Below are positions 34,433 to 43,797 of a DNA stretch of 64,000 nucleotides, piece after piece. The position numbers and the translations under genes were made by a program. The notes under the pieces are model-generated. The model had not been told where the DNA came from. It worked only from the letters and a program-made list of their open reading frames with translations, and did no database searches. Positions within the stretch are counted from its first letter, which is position 1. Each line of letters starts with the position of its first letter. Source of the DNA: CAYOYK01 sp964408185 (GTDB lineage: Bacteria; Bacillota; Clostridia; Christensenellales; Aristaeellaceae); assembly GCA_964408185.1 (NCBI GenBank), contig CAYOYK010000007.1:1-64000 (forward strand). Reading direction: 5' to 3'.

Positions 34433-34906
34433 ATGTACCGTTACTCCGGACAAAGCCGCTTTAACAGCGTAATGAAGTCCAACCGATATCGCCCGATTCT
34501 GGTTATTCTGGCCATTGCGGCCGTGTTCCTGATCGGCTTTTTGGTTGGAAAGGGCGCCATTGTGGATAGTAACTTTGTGAGCCAGCGCAACTCCCGCCTG
34601 CGCAGCGAGGTTCAGCACGCCGTTAGCGAGACAAGCAAGCTCTCCGCCAATGGCAGCAGCAGCAACTCCGCCACGCTGGGGAACATCCGCTCCTATATCC
34701 ACGGCGTGGAAACGCTCAATGAGATGAGCGTCTCCATGTACGGCGAGACCGGGCGGATGTATACGCAGGCGGAGATCGACGAGCTGTACGCGATCATCGA
34801 TTCCTTCCACGCGAAGCTCCAAAGCGGGCAGAAGTTCAGCGACGTCCTTACCACGCTCAACGCGGCCATCACAGCCCTGCAGGACAAAACCAACCTGCTG
34901 CAATAA
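34433..34906 (+). CDS. Small single-pass membrane protein of unknown function
   Basis: A 157-aa protein with a basic N-terminus, one hydrophobic helix at about residues 20-38 (PILVILAIAAVFLIGFLVG) and a helical extracytoplasmic part of about 115 residues. That part contains YTQAEIDELYAIIDSFHAKLQSG and ends LLQ. No enzyme motif is seen. The start at 34433 is chosen because AGGAGG lies 8 bases upstream; an ATG at 34427 is too close. It has its own extended -10 promoter and a terminator, so it is a monocistronic gene, divergent from the DUF4342-like gene. Confidence 0.78.
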   Translation: MYRYSGQSRFNSVMKSNRYRPILVILAIAAVFLIGFLVGKGAIVDSNFVSQRNSRLRSEVQHAVSETSKLSANGSSSNSATLGNIRSYIHGVETLNEMSVSMYGETGRMYTQAEIDELYAIIDSFHAKLQSGQKFSDVLTTLNAAITALQDKTNLLQ

Positions 34907-34922
34907 CGCCGGCAGCCGCCGC

Positions 34923-34960
34923 AAAGCGCCGCCGCCCCCTACTGGGAGCGGCGGCGCTTT
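34923..34960 (+). terminator. Bidirectional terminator
   Basis: A perfect 13-bp stem (34923-34935 with 34948-34960, AAAGCGCCGCCGC arm) between convergent genes ending at 34906 and 34970. The A and T bases at the stem ends serve as short U-tracts on each strand. Confidence 0.78.
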
Positions 34961-34969
34961 GGCGTGCGG

Positions 34970-36373
34970 TCAGACGCGCTTGTAGGTCGTCGTGCCGCAG
35001 GGAATGCCGATGCCCGTCACCGTGTCGATCAAACCATCCGCTGTCGGGACGATTTCATCCACGCGGAAGGCCGGATCCTCCACGACGTTCACGCGCGCGG
35101 TCAGCTTGCCGTCCTTTACGCAATATGTCGCCTGATAATCGGCCGGGAGGCCGTACGGGTCGAAAAGCGTGCAGGTTTGGTACTGTTGGCCCCGCATGTT
35201 GTAGCAAAAGCCGAAGGGCGGCGTAAACGGCTCGCCGTGGAATTGAAGCACAAGACCGCTGCCGGGACGCAGCACGGTGAGCGAACGGCCATCCTCACTC
35301 CTGTACAGGCCCTCCGCCAGCGATACGCTGCCGTCGTCGCCCTCAAGGGTGGGCAGCGCCAGCGCGCGGATGCGCTCCTGCAAGGCTTCGGTATCGGCGG
35401 TGCGCTCGCAGGGCTCGTCGTCGTTCAGCAGCGCGGGGATCAGCGTTTCGTGGATCAGCGTCATCTCCTGCTGCATGTCCTCCAAGCACGCGTTCACGCT
35501 GATGACCGCGTCCTTTTGCGGAATGACCAGCATCAGCTGTCCGTACATGCCGTCACCGCGGTAGAAGCCGTCTACGCAGCGCCAGAACTGATAGCCGTAG
35601 CCTTGGTTCCAATCGCTCTTGGGATCGGGCTCGCCGTCCCAGTTGTTGATGTGCTTGGCCGTGGCGGTCTTTACAAAGAAGTCGGGCAGCACGCGCTCAC
35701 CCTCCCACATGCCGTCCTGCAACAGGAGCTGGCCGACCTTGGCGAGATCCGCCGTGCCGAGGTAGAGGCCCCAGCCGCCAAAATCAACGCCCTCCGGGCT
35801 GACGTTCCAGTGCGGGTGGCGGATGCCCAGCTTGTCAAATAGGCGAGGCGCGAGATAATCCACAATCGGCATGCCGATCACGCGCTGCAAAATGTAGCTG
35901 ACGAGGTACGTGCCCAGACTGTTATAATGAAAGTGCGTGCCGGGCTCGTGGTCGATGGGGAAGCGCAGGGCGGCCTGCGCCCAATGCGTTTCGCCAAAGT
36001 CCAGCTTGTCCGCGTCGTAATCAAGGCCGGAGCCCATCGTGAGCAGGTGCTCGACGGTCACCTTTTTCAGCCGCTCGCTTGGGTTCTCCGGCGCGATGTC
36101 GCCAAGGTATTTGAGGATGGGGTCGTCGTAGCGGAGCAAGCCCTCCTGCACCGCAAAGCCCGCCGCAATGGACGTAAAGCTCTTGCTCAGCGAAAACAGC
36201 ATATGGGGCAGCTCGGCTTTGTAGGGCTTCCACTCCAGCGTGCAGGCGATTTTGCCGTGCCGCAGGATGCGCACGCCGTGGAAACAGAGTCCTTCCTTTT
36301 CCGCGCGGTTCAGGAACGCCAGTATGCCGGAGGAGGAGACGCGCAGCTCCTCAGGGATGGTTGCATGGTACAT
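34970..36373 (-). CDS. Serine hydrolase, beta-lactamase/penicillin-binding (class C) family
   Basis: A 467-aa cytoplasmic-looking hydrolase of the AmpC/EstB-like beta-lactamase fold. Catalytic SxxK is in LFSLSKSFTS, the tyrosine motif is HYNSLGTYL, and an HLLTMGSGLDYD segment after SxxK is typical of the family. No signal peptide is present, which suggests an esterase or peptidase role rather than antibiotic resistance. The C-terminal 120 residues form an extra beta-rich domain (VSLAEGLYRSEDGRSLTVLR...). The start at 36373 follows GAGGAGG; an earlier in-frame ATG exists but lies upstream of that ribosome site. Confidence 0.87.
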   Translation of the reverse strand: MYHATIPEELRVSSSGILAFLNRAEKEGLCFHGVRILRHGKIACTLEWKPYKAELPHMLFSLSKSFTSIAAGFAVQEGLLRYDDPILKYLGDIAPENPSERLKKVTVEHLLTMGSGLDYDADKLDFGETHWAQAALRFPIDHEPGTHFHYNSLGTYLVSYILQRVIGMPIVDYLAPRLFDKLGIRHPHWNVSPEGVDFGGWGLYLGTADLAKVGQLLLQDGMWEGERVLPDFFVKTATAKHINNWDGEPDPKSDWNQGYGYQFWRCVDGFYRGDGMYGQLMLVIPQKDAVISVNACLEDMQQEMTLIHETLIPALLNDDEPCERTADTEALQERIRALALPTLEGDDGSVSLAEGLYRSEDGRSLTVLRPGSGLVLQFHGEPFTPPFGFCYNMRGQQYQTCTLFDPYGLPADYQATYCVKDGKLTARVNVVEDPAFRVDEIVPTADGLIDTVTGIGIPCGTTTYKRV

Positions 36374-36409
36374 CAAGGGTACCTCCTCGCTTGTAAATAT
36401 CATATGCTC

Positions 36410-36439
36410 ATTATAGCACAATCCGCGCCGTGCGCACAA
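36410..36439 (-). promoter_or_regulatory. Promoter of the serine hydrolase gene
   Basis: On the minus strand TTGTGC (36439-36434), 18-bp spacer, perfect TATAAT (36415-36410) with extended -10 TGC, 37 bp before the start codon. Confidence 0.72.
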
Positions 36440-36443
36440 CGGT

Positions 36444-36872
36444 TTACGCCAGCTTGAAGGTCAGCACTCCCGCCAGCATCAGCGCGACGCCCGCGTACTG
36501 CCACAGCCCCAGCGTCGCTTTCTCCTGCCCAAAGAGCCCCAGCGCGTCGATGAGCGCCGCCACCAAAAGCTGCGCGATCAGGATCACGGAGATGGCCACC
36601 GTGGTGTCCAGCTTTTGCAGCGACAGCATCACCGTAACGGTGATCACCGGGGCCAGCACGCCGCCCAGCCAATACAGCCAGTGCGTCTGCGTCAGCGCGC
36701 GCAGGTTGCCCCTGCCAAAGAGCAGCATGACCGCAAGCGCCAGCACAAAGCCCACGCACTGCACCAGCGCGTTGCCCTCCCACAGGCCGATTTTGTCGCC
36801 GAGCCTTGTGTTCCACACGCCCTGCACGCTCATGGCCGCGCCCGCGATCACGGCAAATACAAACGAAAGCAT
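36444..36872 (-). CDS. DMT-superfamily transporter, YdcZ/DUF606 type
   Basis: A 142-aa protein with about five hydrophobic helices, matching the five-helix DUF606 (YdcZ) branch of drug/metabolite transporters. Recognisable parts are VIAGAAMSVQGVWNTRLG at the N-terminus, YWLGGVLAPVITVTVMLSL, and AQLLVAALIDALGLFG. Family members usually act in pairs; only one is present here. The start at 36872 is chosen because GGAGG lies 8 bases upstream; an ATG at 36878 is too close. Substrate unknown. Confidence 0.8.
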   Translation of the reverse strand: MLSFVFAVIAGAAMSVQGVWNTRLGDKIGLWEGNALVQCVGFVLALAVMLLFGRGNLRALTQTHWLYWLGGVLAPVITVTVMLSLQKLDTTVAISVILIAQLLVAALIDALGLFGQEKATLGLWQYAGVALMLAGVLTFKLA

Positions 36873-37045
36873 GTCCATCGCCTCCGCCGTTAGCTTGCGC
36901 GGCGGACGCAAGGATTATCCAGCTCAGGCGCGGACAGGCAGGCATGGAAGAATAACACAAAACCTTCACACAACGGTCATGCCGCGATAAGCTTGCGGCG
37001 GTATGCTCCCACCGTACACAGCAAATCGGTAAGGAGTGGAAAACC

Positions 37046-38656
37046 ATGAAGAAGGTCATCAAGTGGCTGCTGATTCTGGTCGTGCTCGGCGCGGCGGGTT
37101 ATTTTGGCTATCAGTTCTATCTGTCCCGCACGCAGACGTCGGCGGAGGCAAGCACCACTGCGTATACGCAGGTAGCGGTTGCGACGGGCGATTTGGAAAA
37201 ATCCGTCACCGGCACGGGCTCCCTGAGCATCTCTCAGACGCAGAATGTTACGCTGGAGTTCCCCGTCACCATCAGCGAGGCGCTTGTGGTCGCGGGCGAC
37301 AGCGTCGCCGAGGGACAGGAGATGTACCGGATCGATCCGGACGCGCTCCAAACCACGATTGACAGCCTGCAAACCGAGCTGGAGACCGCCGAGTCCGAGA
37401 TCGTTACCTTGAGCAGCGATTACTCCTCGGCCGAGGTCATCAAGTACGGCATCAAGGGCCGTGTGAAGCTCTCGTATTTGGAGGCCGGCAGGCAGATCGA
37501 GGACATCATGGCGGAGTATGGCAAGCTGCTGCTGCTCTCGCTGGATGGCACCATGCGGGTGGAGATTCCCGCGGGCGACCTTGCCATTGACGACGTGGTA
37601 AAGGTACGCGCGGCCGCCGGGACCACGGCGGGCGTCGTGGCGGAGGTCAACGGCGACACAGCCGTAATTTCCTTCACGGATACCTACGCCCTGCAGGACG
37701 AGGAGGTGCAGGTGCTGACCAACGACCTCAAGCCGCTGGGCAGCGCGGCGGCGCAAATCCATATGCCGTACTGGGTCACCTCCACAGCCAAGGGCTATGT
37801 CAGCATCGCCTATGTGGAGATCAACGCTAAGGTCTACAAGGCCTCGCGTATGGTCTATTTGACCAACGTGCCCACCTCCGACGAGTATGCCGCGCAGGTG
37901 AAGGAGCGCGAGCGCCTGACCAATTTGATTCAGAGCGCCAAGGCGCTTCAGGCCGGCGGCGTGATCTGCGCGCCTGTGGCGGGCATCGTCAACTCGGCGC
38001 TGACCGCCTCCACCGTTGAGCAGGCCGAGAATACCGTGCTTGCCTCGCTGTACGTAGGCGACGCCAAGCAGATGATCGTCAGCGTGGACGAGCTGGATAT
38101 CATCAACGTGGCCGTGGGCCAGAACGTGGACATCGTCATGGACGCGATCTCGGATAAGACCTACTCCGCGACCGTCTCGTACGTATCGCAGATCGGCACA
38201 ACCTCCAGCGGCGTGACCGTGTACGACGTCACGCTGGATATCGCCGGTGACGATCAGCTTCGCATCGGCATGAACGGCACCGCGACCATCAAGATCGAGC
38301 AGGTGACGGGCGTGCTGCTGGTGCCGATCACGGCGCTCAACAGCTCCCGCGACGGCCAGTATGTGTGGCTGTACGACGCGAGCATCACCGCGGAGAGCGG
38401 CGACGATCCGGGCGTTAAGACATTTGTGACCACGGGCCTTTCCGATGAGACGTATGCCGAGGTTACGTCCGGGCTCAGCGAGGGCGACGTCGTGCTGGTG
38501 ACGCGCGAGGCTTCCACCAGCAGCACCAGCAGCACGGACTTCGGCGGCGGCATGATGGATTTTGCCAACATGGGCGGCGGCGATATGCCCAGCATGCCCT
38601 CCGGCGGCGGCAGCGCGCCTTCGGGCGGCGGCAATGGCGGCGGCAGGCAGCAATAG
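37046..38656 (+). CDS. MacA-like efflux periplasmic adaptor (membrane fusion protein)
   Basis: A 536-aa membrane-anchored adaptor of the HlyD/MacA family that works with the ABC transporter encoded next to it. Residues 5-24 form the signal anchor. A split biotinyl-lipoyl domain follows (ATGDLEKSVTGTGSLSISQTQNVTLEFPVTISEALVVAGDSVAEGQEM in pieces, and later GGVICAPVAGIVNSAL), with an atypically large insertion instead of a long coiled coil (about 125-290). A beta-barrel domain carries LRIGMNGTATIKIE. The C-terminal 40 residues are Gly/Met/Ser-rich and probably disordered. AAGGAG precedes the ATG. In Gram-positives such MacA/YtrF-like systems export peptides or drugs. Confidence 0.88.
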   Translation: MKKVIKWLLILVVLGAAGYFGYQFYLSRTQTSAEASTTAYTQVAVATGDLEKSVTGTGSLSISQTQNVTLEFPVTISEALVVAGDSVAEGQEMYRIDPDALQTTIDSLQTELETAESEIVTLSSDYSSAEVIKYGIKGRVKLSYLEAGRQIEDIMAEYGKLLLLSLDGTMRVEIPAGDLAIDDVVKVRAAAGTTAGVVAEVNGDTAVISFTDTYALQDEEVQVLTNDLKPLGSAAAQIHMPYWVTSTAKGYVSIAYVEINAKVYKASRMVYLTNVPTSDEYAAQVKERERLTNLIQSAKALQAGGVICAPVAGIVNSALTASTVEQAENTVLASLYVGDAKQMIVSVDELDIINVAVGQNVDIVMDAISDKTYSATVSYVSQIGTTSSGVTVYDVTLDIAGDDQLRIGMNGTATIKIEQVTGVLLVPITALNSSRDGQYVWLYDASITAESGDDPGVKTFVTTGLSDETYAEVTSGLSEGDVVLVTREASTSSTSSTDFGGGMMDFANMGGGDMPSMPSGGGSAPSGGGNGGGRQQ

Positions 38657-38673
38657 GATAGGAGGGGCGAACC

Positions 38674-39372
38674 ATGATTGAAATGACGGACGTGGTGAAG
38701 CGCTACTCGCTGGGCGGCGAGACCATCTACGCGCTGAACCATATCTCCCTCCATGTGGACGCGGGTGAGTACGTCGCCATCATCGGCCCCAGCGGAAGCG
38801 GCAAGAGCACGCTGATGAACATCATCGGCTGCTTGGATACGGCGGACGAGGGCACCTATCTGCTCAACGACAAGCCCATCGAGAAGTACCGCGAGCGGCA
38901 GCTTGCGCGCATCCGCAACGAGCAGATCGGCTTTATCTTTCAGGGCTTCAACCTGCTCAGCAAGCTCACCGCGCTGGAGAACGTGGAGCTGCCCATGATC
39001 TACAAGGGCACGCGGGCGGGCGAGCGCAAGCGCATGGCGCAGGAGGCGCTCTCGCGCGTAGGGCTTGGCGAACGCATGAAGCACCGGCCCAACCAGCTCT
39101 CCGGTGGACAGCAGCAGCGCGCGGCCATCGCGCGGGCCATCGCGGTCAAGCCTGCGCTGATTCTGGCGGACGAACCCACCGGCAATCTGGATAAAAAGAC
39201 CGGGCGGGAGATCTTGGATATCTTTGACGAGCTGCACGCGTCGGGCAATACCATCGTGCTCATCACGCACGACCCAAACGTTGCCAAGCGCGCGCAGCGG
39301 GTCATCCGCATAGAAGACGGCAAACTATTTGAGGGAGAGGAGGCGGCCTCGGATGCTGTTCCAGTCGTTTAA
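38674..39372 (+). CDS. MacB-type ABC transporter ATP-binding protein
   Basis: A 232-aa ATPase of the LolD/MacB/FtsE type. Walker A GPSGSGKST (about 37-45), Q-loop FIFQGFNLLSKLTALENVELP (family hallmark), signature LSGGQQQR, Walker B LILADEPTGNLD and the switch HDPNVAKRAQRV. It lies 17 bp after the adaptor gene and overlaps the permease gene by 20 bp. Confidence 0.95.
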   Translation: MIEMTDVVKRYSLGGETIYALNHISLHVDAGEYVAIIGPSGSGKSTLMNIIGCLDTADEGTYLLNDKPIEKYRERQLARIRNEQIGFIFQGFNLLSKLTALENVELPMIYKGTRAGERKRMAQEALSRVGLGERMKHRPNQLSGGQQQRAAIARAIAVKPALILADEPTGNLDKKTGREILDIFDELHASGNTIVLITHDPNVAKRAQRVIRIEDGKLFEGEEAASDAVPVV

Positions 39373-40540
39373 AATGGCCATCAAGGCCATTGCGGGCAAC
39401 AAAATGCGCTCCTTCCTGACCATACTGGGCGTCGTCATCGGCGTGGTGGCCATTGTGGTGCTGGTTTCCATCGCGCAGGGCGCTAATTCGTCGGTCGTCA
39501 GCAGCATCGAGGGGATGGGCACCAACCTCATCAACGTGTCCATCCGCGCGCGGCGCACCAACCCCGTGACCATGGAGGGCTTGCAGGAGCTGGCCGAAAG
39601 CGAGTACATCGCGTTCGTCGCGCCTACGGTCACGCTGTCCGGCACGGTGAAGGCGGGCGTGACCACCTACGACGATGGCAGCCTGATGGGTACGACGCCG
39701 GGCTATGAGTCGATCCGTAATTGGTCGCTGCAGGAGGGGCGCTTCCTCAAGGACCCGGATATCGACAACCGCAGCTTTGTGGCCGTAATCGGCGCCGAGG
39801 CCGCCACGGAGATGTACGGCACCACGCATGTGGTGGGCGAGACGTTTACCATCAACGGCTACACGTTTACCGTGGTGGGCGTGCTGGCCGAAAACGGCTC
39901 GTCCGCCTCCGGCAGCAACGATAACCAGATCATCCTTCCGTTTACGCTGGCGGAGCGTATCTTCAGCCAGCGCGGCATCAGCACGTTCTATGTGTCCGCC
40001 ACGTCCAGCGAAATGGTTACGCTGGCGCAGGCCGATGTAGAGGCGTACCTCAAAAAGACATTTGAGAACTACAACACCAGCAGCTCCGGCACGCAGTATA
40101 CCGTATACAACCAGACCGAGATGCTGGATACCCTCAGCGAGACCACCCAGACGCTCACCCTGATGCTGGGCGGTATCGCGGCCATCAGCCTGCTGGTGGG
40201 CGGCATCGGGATCATGAACATCATGCTGGTCAGCGTGAGCGAGCGCACGAGGGAAATCGGCATCCGCAAGGCCATCGGGGCCGCGCGGAGCAACATCCTG
40301 ATGCAGTTTCTCATCGAGTCGCTTGTTGTCAGCCTGATGGGCGGGTTGATCGGGCTGCTGGTCTCCGTGGGGCTGGTGTACATACTCGGCCCCGTGCTCG
40401 ATATGACGCTGACCGTGCCGACGTTTGTGGCGTGGATCGCCATCGGCTTCAGCGTGTTCATCGGCGTGGTGTTCGGCATGTACCCGGCCAACAAGGCCTC
40501 CAAGCTGCGCCCCATCGAGGCGCTCCATTACGAGGGCTGA
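39353..40540 (+). CDS. MacB-type ABC transporter permease
   Basis: A 395-aa permease with the MacB/FtsX topology: one N-terminal helix (NKMRSFLTILGVVIGVVAIV), a 230-residue extracytoplasmic domain, and three C-terminal helices around GGIAAISLLVGGIGIMNIMLVSV and SERTREIGIRKAIGA. It ends YPANKASKLRPIEALHYE, a typical coupling motif. GAGGAGG lies 9 bases before the ATG at 39353. With the preceding two genes it forms a tripartite export system; mechanotransmission rather than alternating access is known for the family. Substrate unknown. Confidence 0.94.
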   Translation: MLFQSFKMAIKAIAGNKMRSFLTILGVVIGVVAIVVLVSIAQGANSSVVSSIEGMGTNLINVSIRARRTNPVTMEGLQELAESEYIAFVAPTVTLSGTVKAGVTTYDDGSLMGTTPGYESIRNWSLQEGRFLKDPDIDNRSFVAVIGAEAATEMYGTTHVVGETFTINGYTFTVVGVLAENGSSASGSNDNQIILPFTLAERIFSQRGISTFYVSATSSEMVTLAQADVEAYLKKTFENYNTSSSGTQYTVYNQTEMLDTLSETTQTLTLMLGGIAAISLLVGGIGIMNIMLVSVSERTREIGIRKAIGAARSNILMQFLIESLVVSLMGGLIGLLVSVGLVYILGPVLDMTLTVPTFVAWIAIGFSVFIGVVFGMYPANKASKLRPIEALHYEG

Positions 40541-40596
40541 CCGTATCAAAACCAGCTTTGCCGCGCATGATAGCCCCGCGAAAGGAAGGGGTCGTC

Positions 40597-41520
40597 ATGC
40601 GCGGTTTTCGTACCGATCTGGCCATGGAATCCGCCCTTGGGCAGGACAGTCTGCCTGAGGGCGTTCGCATGGATACCGAGCATACCGAGGACGCGACCGT
40701 AACGACGATCTGTGTGGATACCGAGGCGGGCGCGCGCCTGCTGGAGCATGCCGTCGGCCGCTATGTCACCATCGATTGCCCGGAGCTTGCCGCCTGCGAT
40801 GCGGATAGGCAGGCGCGCGTCGCCGCGCTGGTGCGGGACGCGCTGACCGAGCTGCTTCCGCCGGAGGGCGAGCTGCTGGTGCTGGGGCTTGGCAACCGCA
40901 ACGTCACGGCGGACGCACTGGGCACGCGCGTCGTGGAGCGCATGCTAGTAACGCGGCACATGCTGCGCAGCATGGAGGGCGATCTGTCGCGCAGGCTGCG
41001 CGGGATCAGCGCCATCGCGCCCGGCGTGCTGGGCGTAACGGGCATAGAGACCGCCGAGCTTTGCAAGGGGCTGGTGGCGCACGTGCGGCCTGCGGCCGTC
41101 ATCGTCATCGACGCGCTGGCCGCGCTGGACAGCGATCGCATCTGCACCACCATACAAATCACCGATACGGGCATTGAACCCGGCAGCGGCGTGGGCAACC
41201 ATCGCCTTGGGCTGAACCGGAGGACGCTGGGCGTGCCGGTCGTCGCCATCGGCGTACCGATGGTCGTTTACGCGTCCACCATTGCACGGGACGCGCTGCA
41301 GCGCCTCATGACGCGCTATCGCCTGATGGACGAGGACGACCCGGCGGCGCAGGCGATTTTACGGGATGTGGCGGACGGCCCGTTGGGCAAGATGGTCGTC
41401 ACCCCGCGCGAGATCGACGAGCTTGTGCTCCATGTGGCGGAGCTGCTGGGCGACGGAATGAATCAGGCATTTCACCCGCTGCTGGACGGGCCGACGCTGC
41501 AAATGCTCATGCACCAGTAA
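40597..41520 (+). CDS. gpr: Spore germination protease GPR
   Basis: A 307-aa endopeptidase (peptidase family A25) that degrades small acid-soluble spore proteins during germination. Recognisable segments: the N-terminal RTDLAMESA (a GPR-type recognition and autoprocessing sequence), LLVLGLGNRNVTADALG, ISAIAPGVLGVTGIET, AAVIVIDALAA, QITDTGIEPGSGVGNHR and GVPVVAIGVPMVVYA. Slightly shorter than Bacillus GPR (about 370 aa). AAAGGAAGG lies upstream of the ATG at 40597; the longer upstream extension is inside the permease gene. It is followed 45 bp later by spoIIP, a conserved pair. Its presence shows that the organism carries sporulation genes, though not that it forms spores. Confidence 0.95.
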   Translation: MRGFRTDLAMESALGQDSLPEGVRMDTEHTEDATVTTICVDTEAGARLLEHAVGRYVTIDCPELAACDADRQARVAALVRDALTELLPPEGELLVLGLGNRNVTADALGTRVVERMLVTRHMLRSMEGDLSRRLRGISAIAPGVLGVTGIETAELCKGLVAHVRPAAVIVIDALAALDSDRICTTIQITDTGIEPGSGVGNHRLGLNRRTLGVPVVAIGVPMVVYASTIARDALQRLMTRYRLMDEDDPAAQAILRDVADGPLGKMVVTPREIDELVLHVAELLGDGMNQAFHPLLDGPTLQMLMHQ

Positions 41521-41565
41521 GGTTGCGCATATACATGGGTAACGCGTATGGGCGGGGGTGATACC

Positions 41566-42552
41566 ATGGAGCGATCGGACGGGCACCGCTTGCTGTGGCT
41601 GGCGGCGCTTTGCTTTTTGCTGGCGGTAACGGTCGGCGTGATTCTGCTGCTGCAGCCCGCGCCCGCGCGGGTGGACGAGCCGCCGGAGGATGCGGCGGCG
41701 GTGTTTGCGGCCGACGACAGCCTTTTTTTTGCGCCGCCGGAAACCGCGGACGAATCGGGCCAGTCCACGTCCGCGCCCCCAACGCCGGACATGTCCGTGT
41801 CCGCATCCCCAACGGCGGGCACGCCCGCGTCCGCGTCCCCAACGCCGGACTCGGCCGCGCCTGCCGACGGCTTTACGCTCACGGTCATTGCGCCCGCATC
41901 GTCGGAGCGGCCCGTGCGAATCTTGATTTATCACACGCACACCTACGAGGCGTATACGCCTGAGGCGGACGCGGCCTACACCGAGACGGAAGCGTGGCGC
42001 ACCGCCGACGAGCGCTACAACGTGGTGCGCGTCGGCGAGGAGCTGGCCGCGCTGCTGACCAGCATGGGCTATTCCGTTACGCACGACGCGGACGCATACG
42101 AGCCGCCCGATTTGGCAAGCTCCTACGCGCGCTCGCTGGAGATGCTTCTGCGGCGGCAGGCGGCGGGGGAGACGTATGACCTGTATATCGACCTGCACCG
42201 GGACGCGTACATGGACGGCCAGACGGGACCCAACGCGCTGTCGATCGGCGGTGTGCCGACGGCGCGGCTGATGGCGCTGGTCGGCAAGGGCGAGGGGCAG
42301 ACCAGCGAGGGCTTTGACCAGCGGCCGGACTGGGAGAAAAACCTTGCCCTCGCCCAGCGGATCACGGATTCGCTCAACGGGCAGTGCGAGGGCCTTTGCA
42401 AGCCCGTGCGCGTGCGCAGCGGGCGGTACAACCAGCATGTCGCGCCCAACTGCGTGCTGGTGGAGGTCGGCAACAACCGCAACACGCTGTCGGAGGCGCT
42501 TGCCGTTATGCCGTACTTGGCGGACGCCATCCGGGATGCGCTGACGGAGTAG
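41566..42552 (+). CDS. spoIIP: Stage II sporulation protein P
   Basis: A 328-aa membrane-anchored peptidoglycan hydrolase of the SpoIIDMP engulfment complex with amidase and endopeptidase activity. Helix at about 10-30; Pro/Ser/Thr-rich linker with repeated SASPT blocks (about 60-100); SpoIIP domain from about 115, with ILIYHTHTYEAYTP, YDLYIDLHRDAYMDG and a C-terminal VLVEVGNNRNTLSEA. The histidines and acids in these segments match the catalytic region. GGGGGTG precedes the ATG at 41566; an ATG at 41548 is an alternative. Confidence 0.95.
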   Translation: MERSDGHRLLWLAALCFLLAVTVGVILLLQPAPARVDEPPEDAAAVFAADDSLFFAPPETADESGQSTSAPPTPDMSVSASPTAGTPASASPTPDSAAPADGFTLTVIAPASSERPVRILIYHTHTYEAYTPEADAAYTETEAWRTADERYNVVRVGEELAALLTSMGYSVTHDADAYEPPDLASSYARSLEMLLRRQAAGETYDLYIDLHRDAYMDGQTGPNALSIGGVPTARLMALVGKGEGQTSEGFDQRPDWEKNLALAQRITDSLNGQCEGLCKPVRVRSGRYNQHVAPNCVLVEVGNNRNTLSEALAVMPYLADAIRDALTE

Positions 42553-42580
42553 AATAAACAAGACAAAATCCGCAAAAGGC

Positions 42581-42610
42581 TTGCAAGGCGAATGGCGATT
42601 CTTGTATAAT
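42581..42610 (+). promoter_or_regulatory. Promoter of the phospho-signalling cluster
   Basis: TTGCAA (42581-42586), 18-bp spacer, perfect TATAAT (42605-42610), 32 bp before the first gene and separate from spoIIP. Confidence 0.75.
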
Positions 42611-42642
42611 CATACCAAAGATTGTCCAAAGGAGAACCCGCC

Positions 42643-43743
42643 ATGCCGCAGGAGAAGCTTACCGTTCTGTCCAGAAAGGGGATTGAGGCGATCCCGCTCA
42701 GCAGGCAGAACGCCGCCTTTGTAAAGCAATACATCACCGAGGATATCTGCCAGCGTAAGTTTTCCGAAACGCTTGGCAAGTATGCTCCCGTTGCCGATCC
42801 CGACGGACTGCGCACGCTCCTTGTGGACGAGCTGACGCGCATGAACCCCGGCGCGCAGCGGGATTCCATAAGGCGCAAGGTCGCCCTCTGGCTTGGCGAT
42901 AAGAACGCGCCGGAGGATCGAACGACGCTGATACAGCTCTGCTTTGCCATGCGCCTGAACGAGCTGGACGCGCAAAACTTTTTGGCCTCGGCCGGGGGCG
43001 GCTGCCTGCACCGCCGCAACCCGGAGGAGCTTACCTACCTGTACGCGCTGCGCATGGGGCTGGACTACGAGCAGAGCCAGCGCATGCTGGCGCGCGTGCG
43101 GCAGATCATGGCGCGCGCGGGCGGCCCTGCCGAGGATTGCCTGACGCATTCCATTTCCCAGCGGTTTGATCTGGTGCGCACCGAGGAGGACTTCTACCGC
43201 TTTATCGAGCAAAACCGCATGAGCCTTGGCATGCTGCACAACACCGCGTATGCCTACTATTGCCGATATATGCGCGTGCTCACCAACCCGACGGGCGCGC
43301 TGGATACCGTGACGGAGGAAGCCTATACCGTGCGCGACGTGGTGGATATGTACCTGCGCGTCGCGCCCGGCGAGCCTGCGCAGGAGATGGGACGCGACAT
43401 GCTGCGCAAGACGCTGCTCAAGCATTGGCCTAACGAATCCAGCCTGTCCCGCATTGCCGGCCGCCAGATGGACGTGCCGCGCAAGGTGCTCACGCTGCTG
43501 TTCCTCATCACGGACGGTGCGGAGGACGAGCCGGAGGACGAGCTGATCGACGAGAATCGAGGCCCTCGGCGCATGTTTATCGACCGCTATCAGCGTGTCA
43601 ACGCCATGCTGGACGCGTGCGGATACAGCGCGCTGGATCCGCGCAACCCCTTTGACTGGCTCGCGCTCTACTGCATGTACGTCGGCGAGGACGGAGATGT
43701 GAGCGAGCGCATGCGCAGCGTGCTGGCCGATATCTTTGCCTGA
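42643..43743 (+). CDS. Helical protein of unknown function, first gene of the kinase/FHA cluster
   Basis: A 366-aa soluble protein, predicted all-alpha, with no membrane helix. Residues 50-120 (DPDGLRTLLVDELTRMNP...RKVALWLGDKNAPEDRTTLIQLCFAMRLNELDAQNFL) read like a helix-turn-helix-type module with a following four-helix repeat (LYALRMGLDYEQSQRML). I cannot assign it to a named family with certainty. The C-terminus ends with a short ARRM-like helical part (VNAMLDACGYSALDPRNPFDWLALYCMY). AAAGGAG lies upstream of the ATG at 42643. It starts a co-directional set with a Ser/Thr kinase, two FHA proteins and a PP2C phosphatase, so it may be a regulator or kinase substrate (inference). Confidence 0.78.
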   Translation: MPQEKLTVLSRKGIEAIPLSRQNAAFVKQYITEDICQRKFSETLGKYAPVADPDGLRTLLVDELTRMNPGAQRDSIRRKVALWLGDKNAPEDRTTLIQLCFAMRLNELDAQNFLASAGGGCLHRRNPEELTYLYALRMGLDYEQSQRMLARVRQIMARAGGPAEDCLTHSISQRFDLVRTEEDFYRFIEQNRMSLGMLHNTAYAYYCRYMRVLTNPTGALDTVTEEAYTVRDVVDMYLRVAPGEPAQEMGRDMLRKTLLKHWPNESSLSRIAGRQMDVPRKVLTLLFLITDGAEDEPEDELIDENRGPRRMFIDRYQRVNAMLDACGYSALDPRNPFDWLALYCMYVGEDGDVSERMRSVLADIFA

Positions 43744-43797
43744 CGGGCCGCTCGGCGGCAAGTACCAAAGCGCCCTGTGGCGGAAGGAGTCCTTGGA

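Noticed and set aside
36444..37062. A 220-codon minus frame over the YdcZ-type gene
   Set aside because: Out of frame with the hydrophobic YdcZ-like protein, which has the ribosome site and family pattern.
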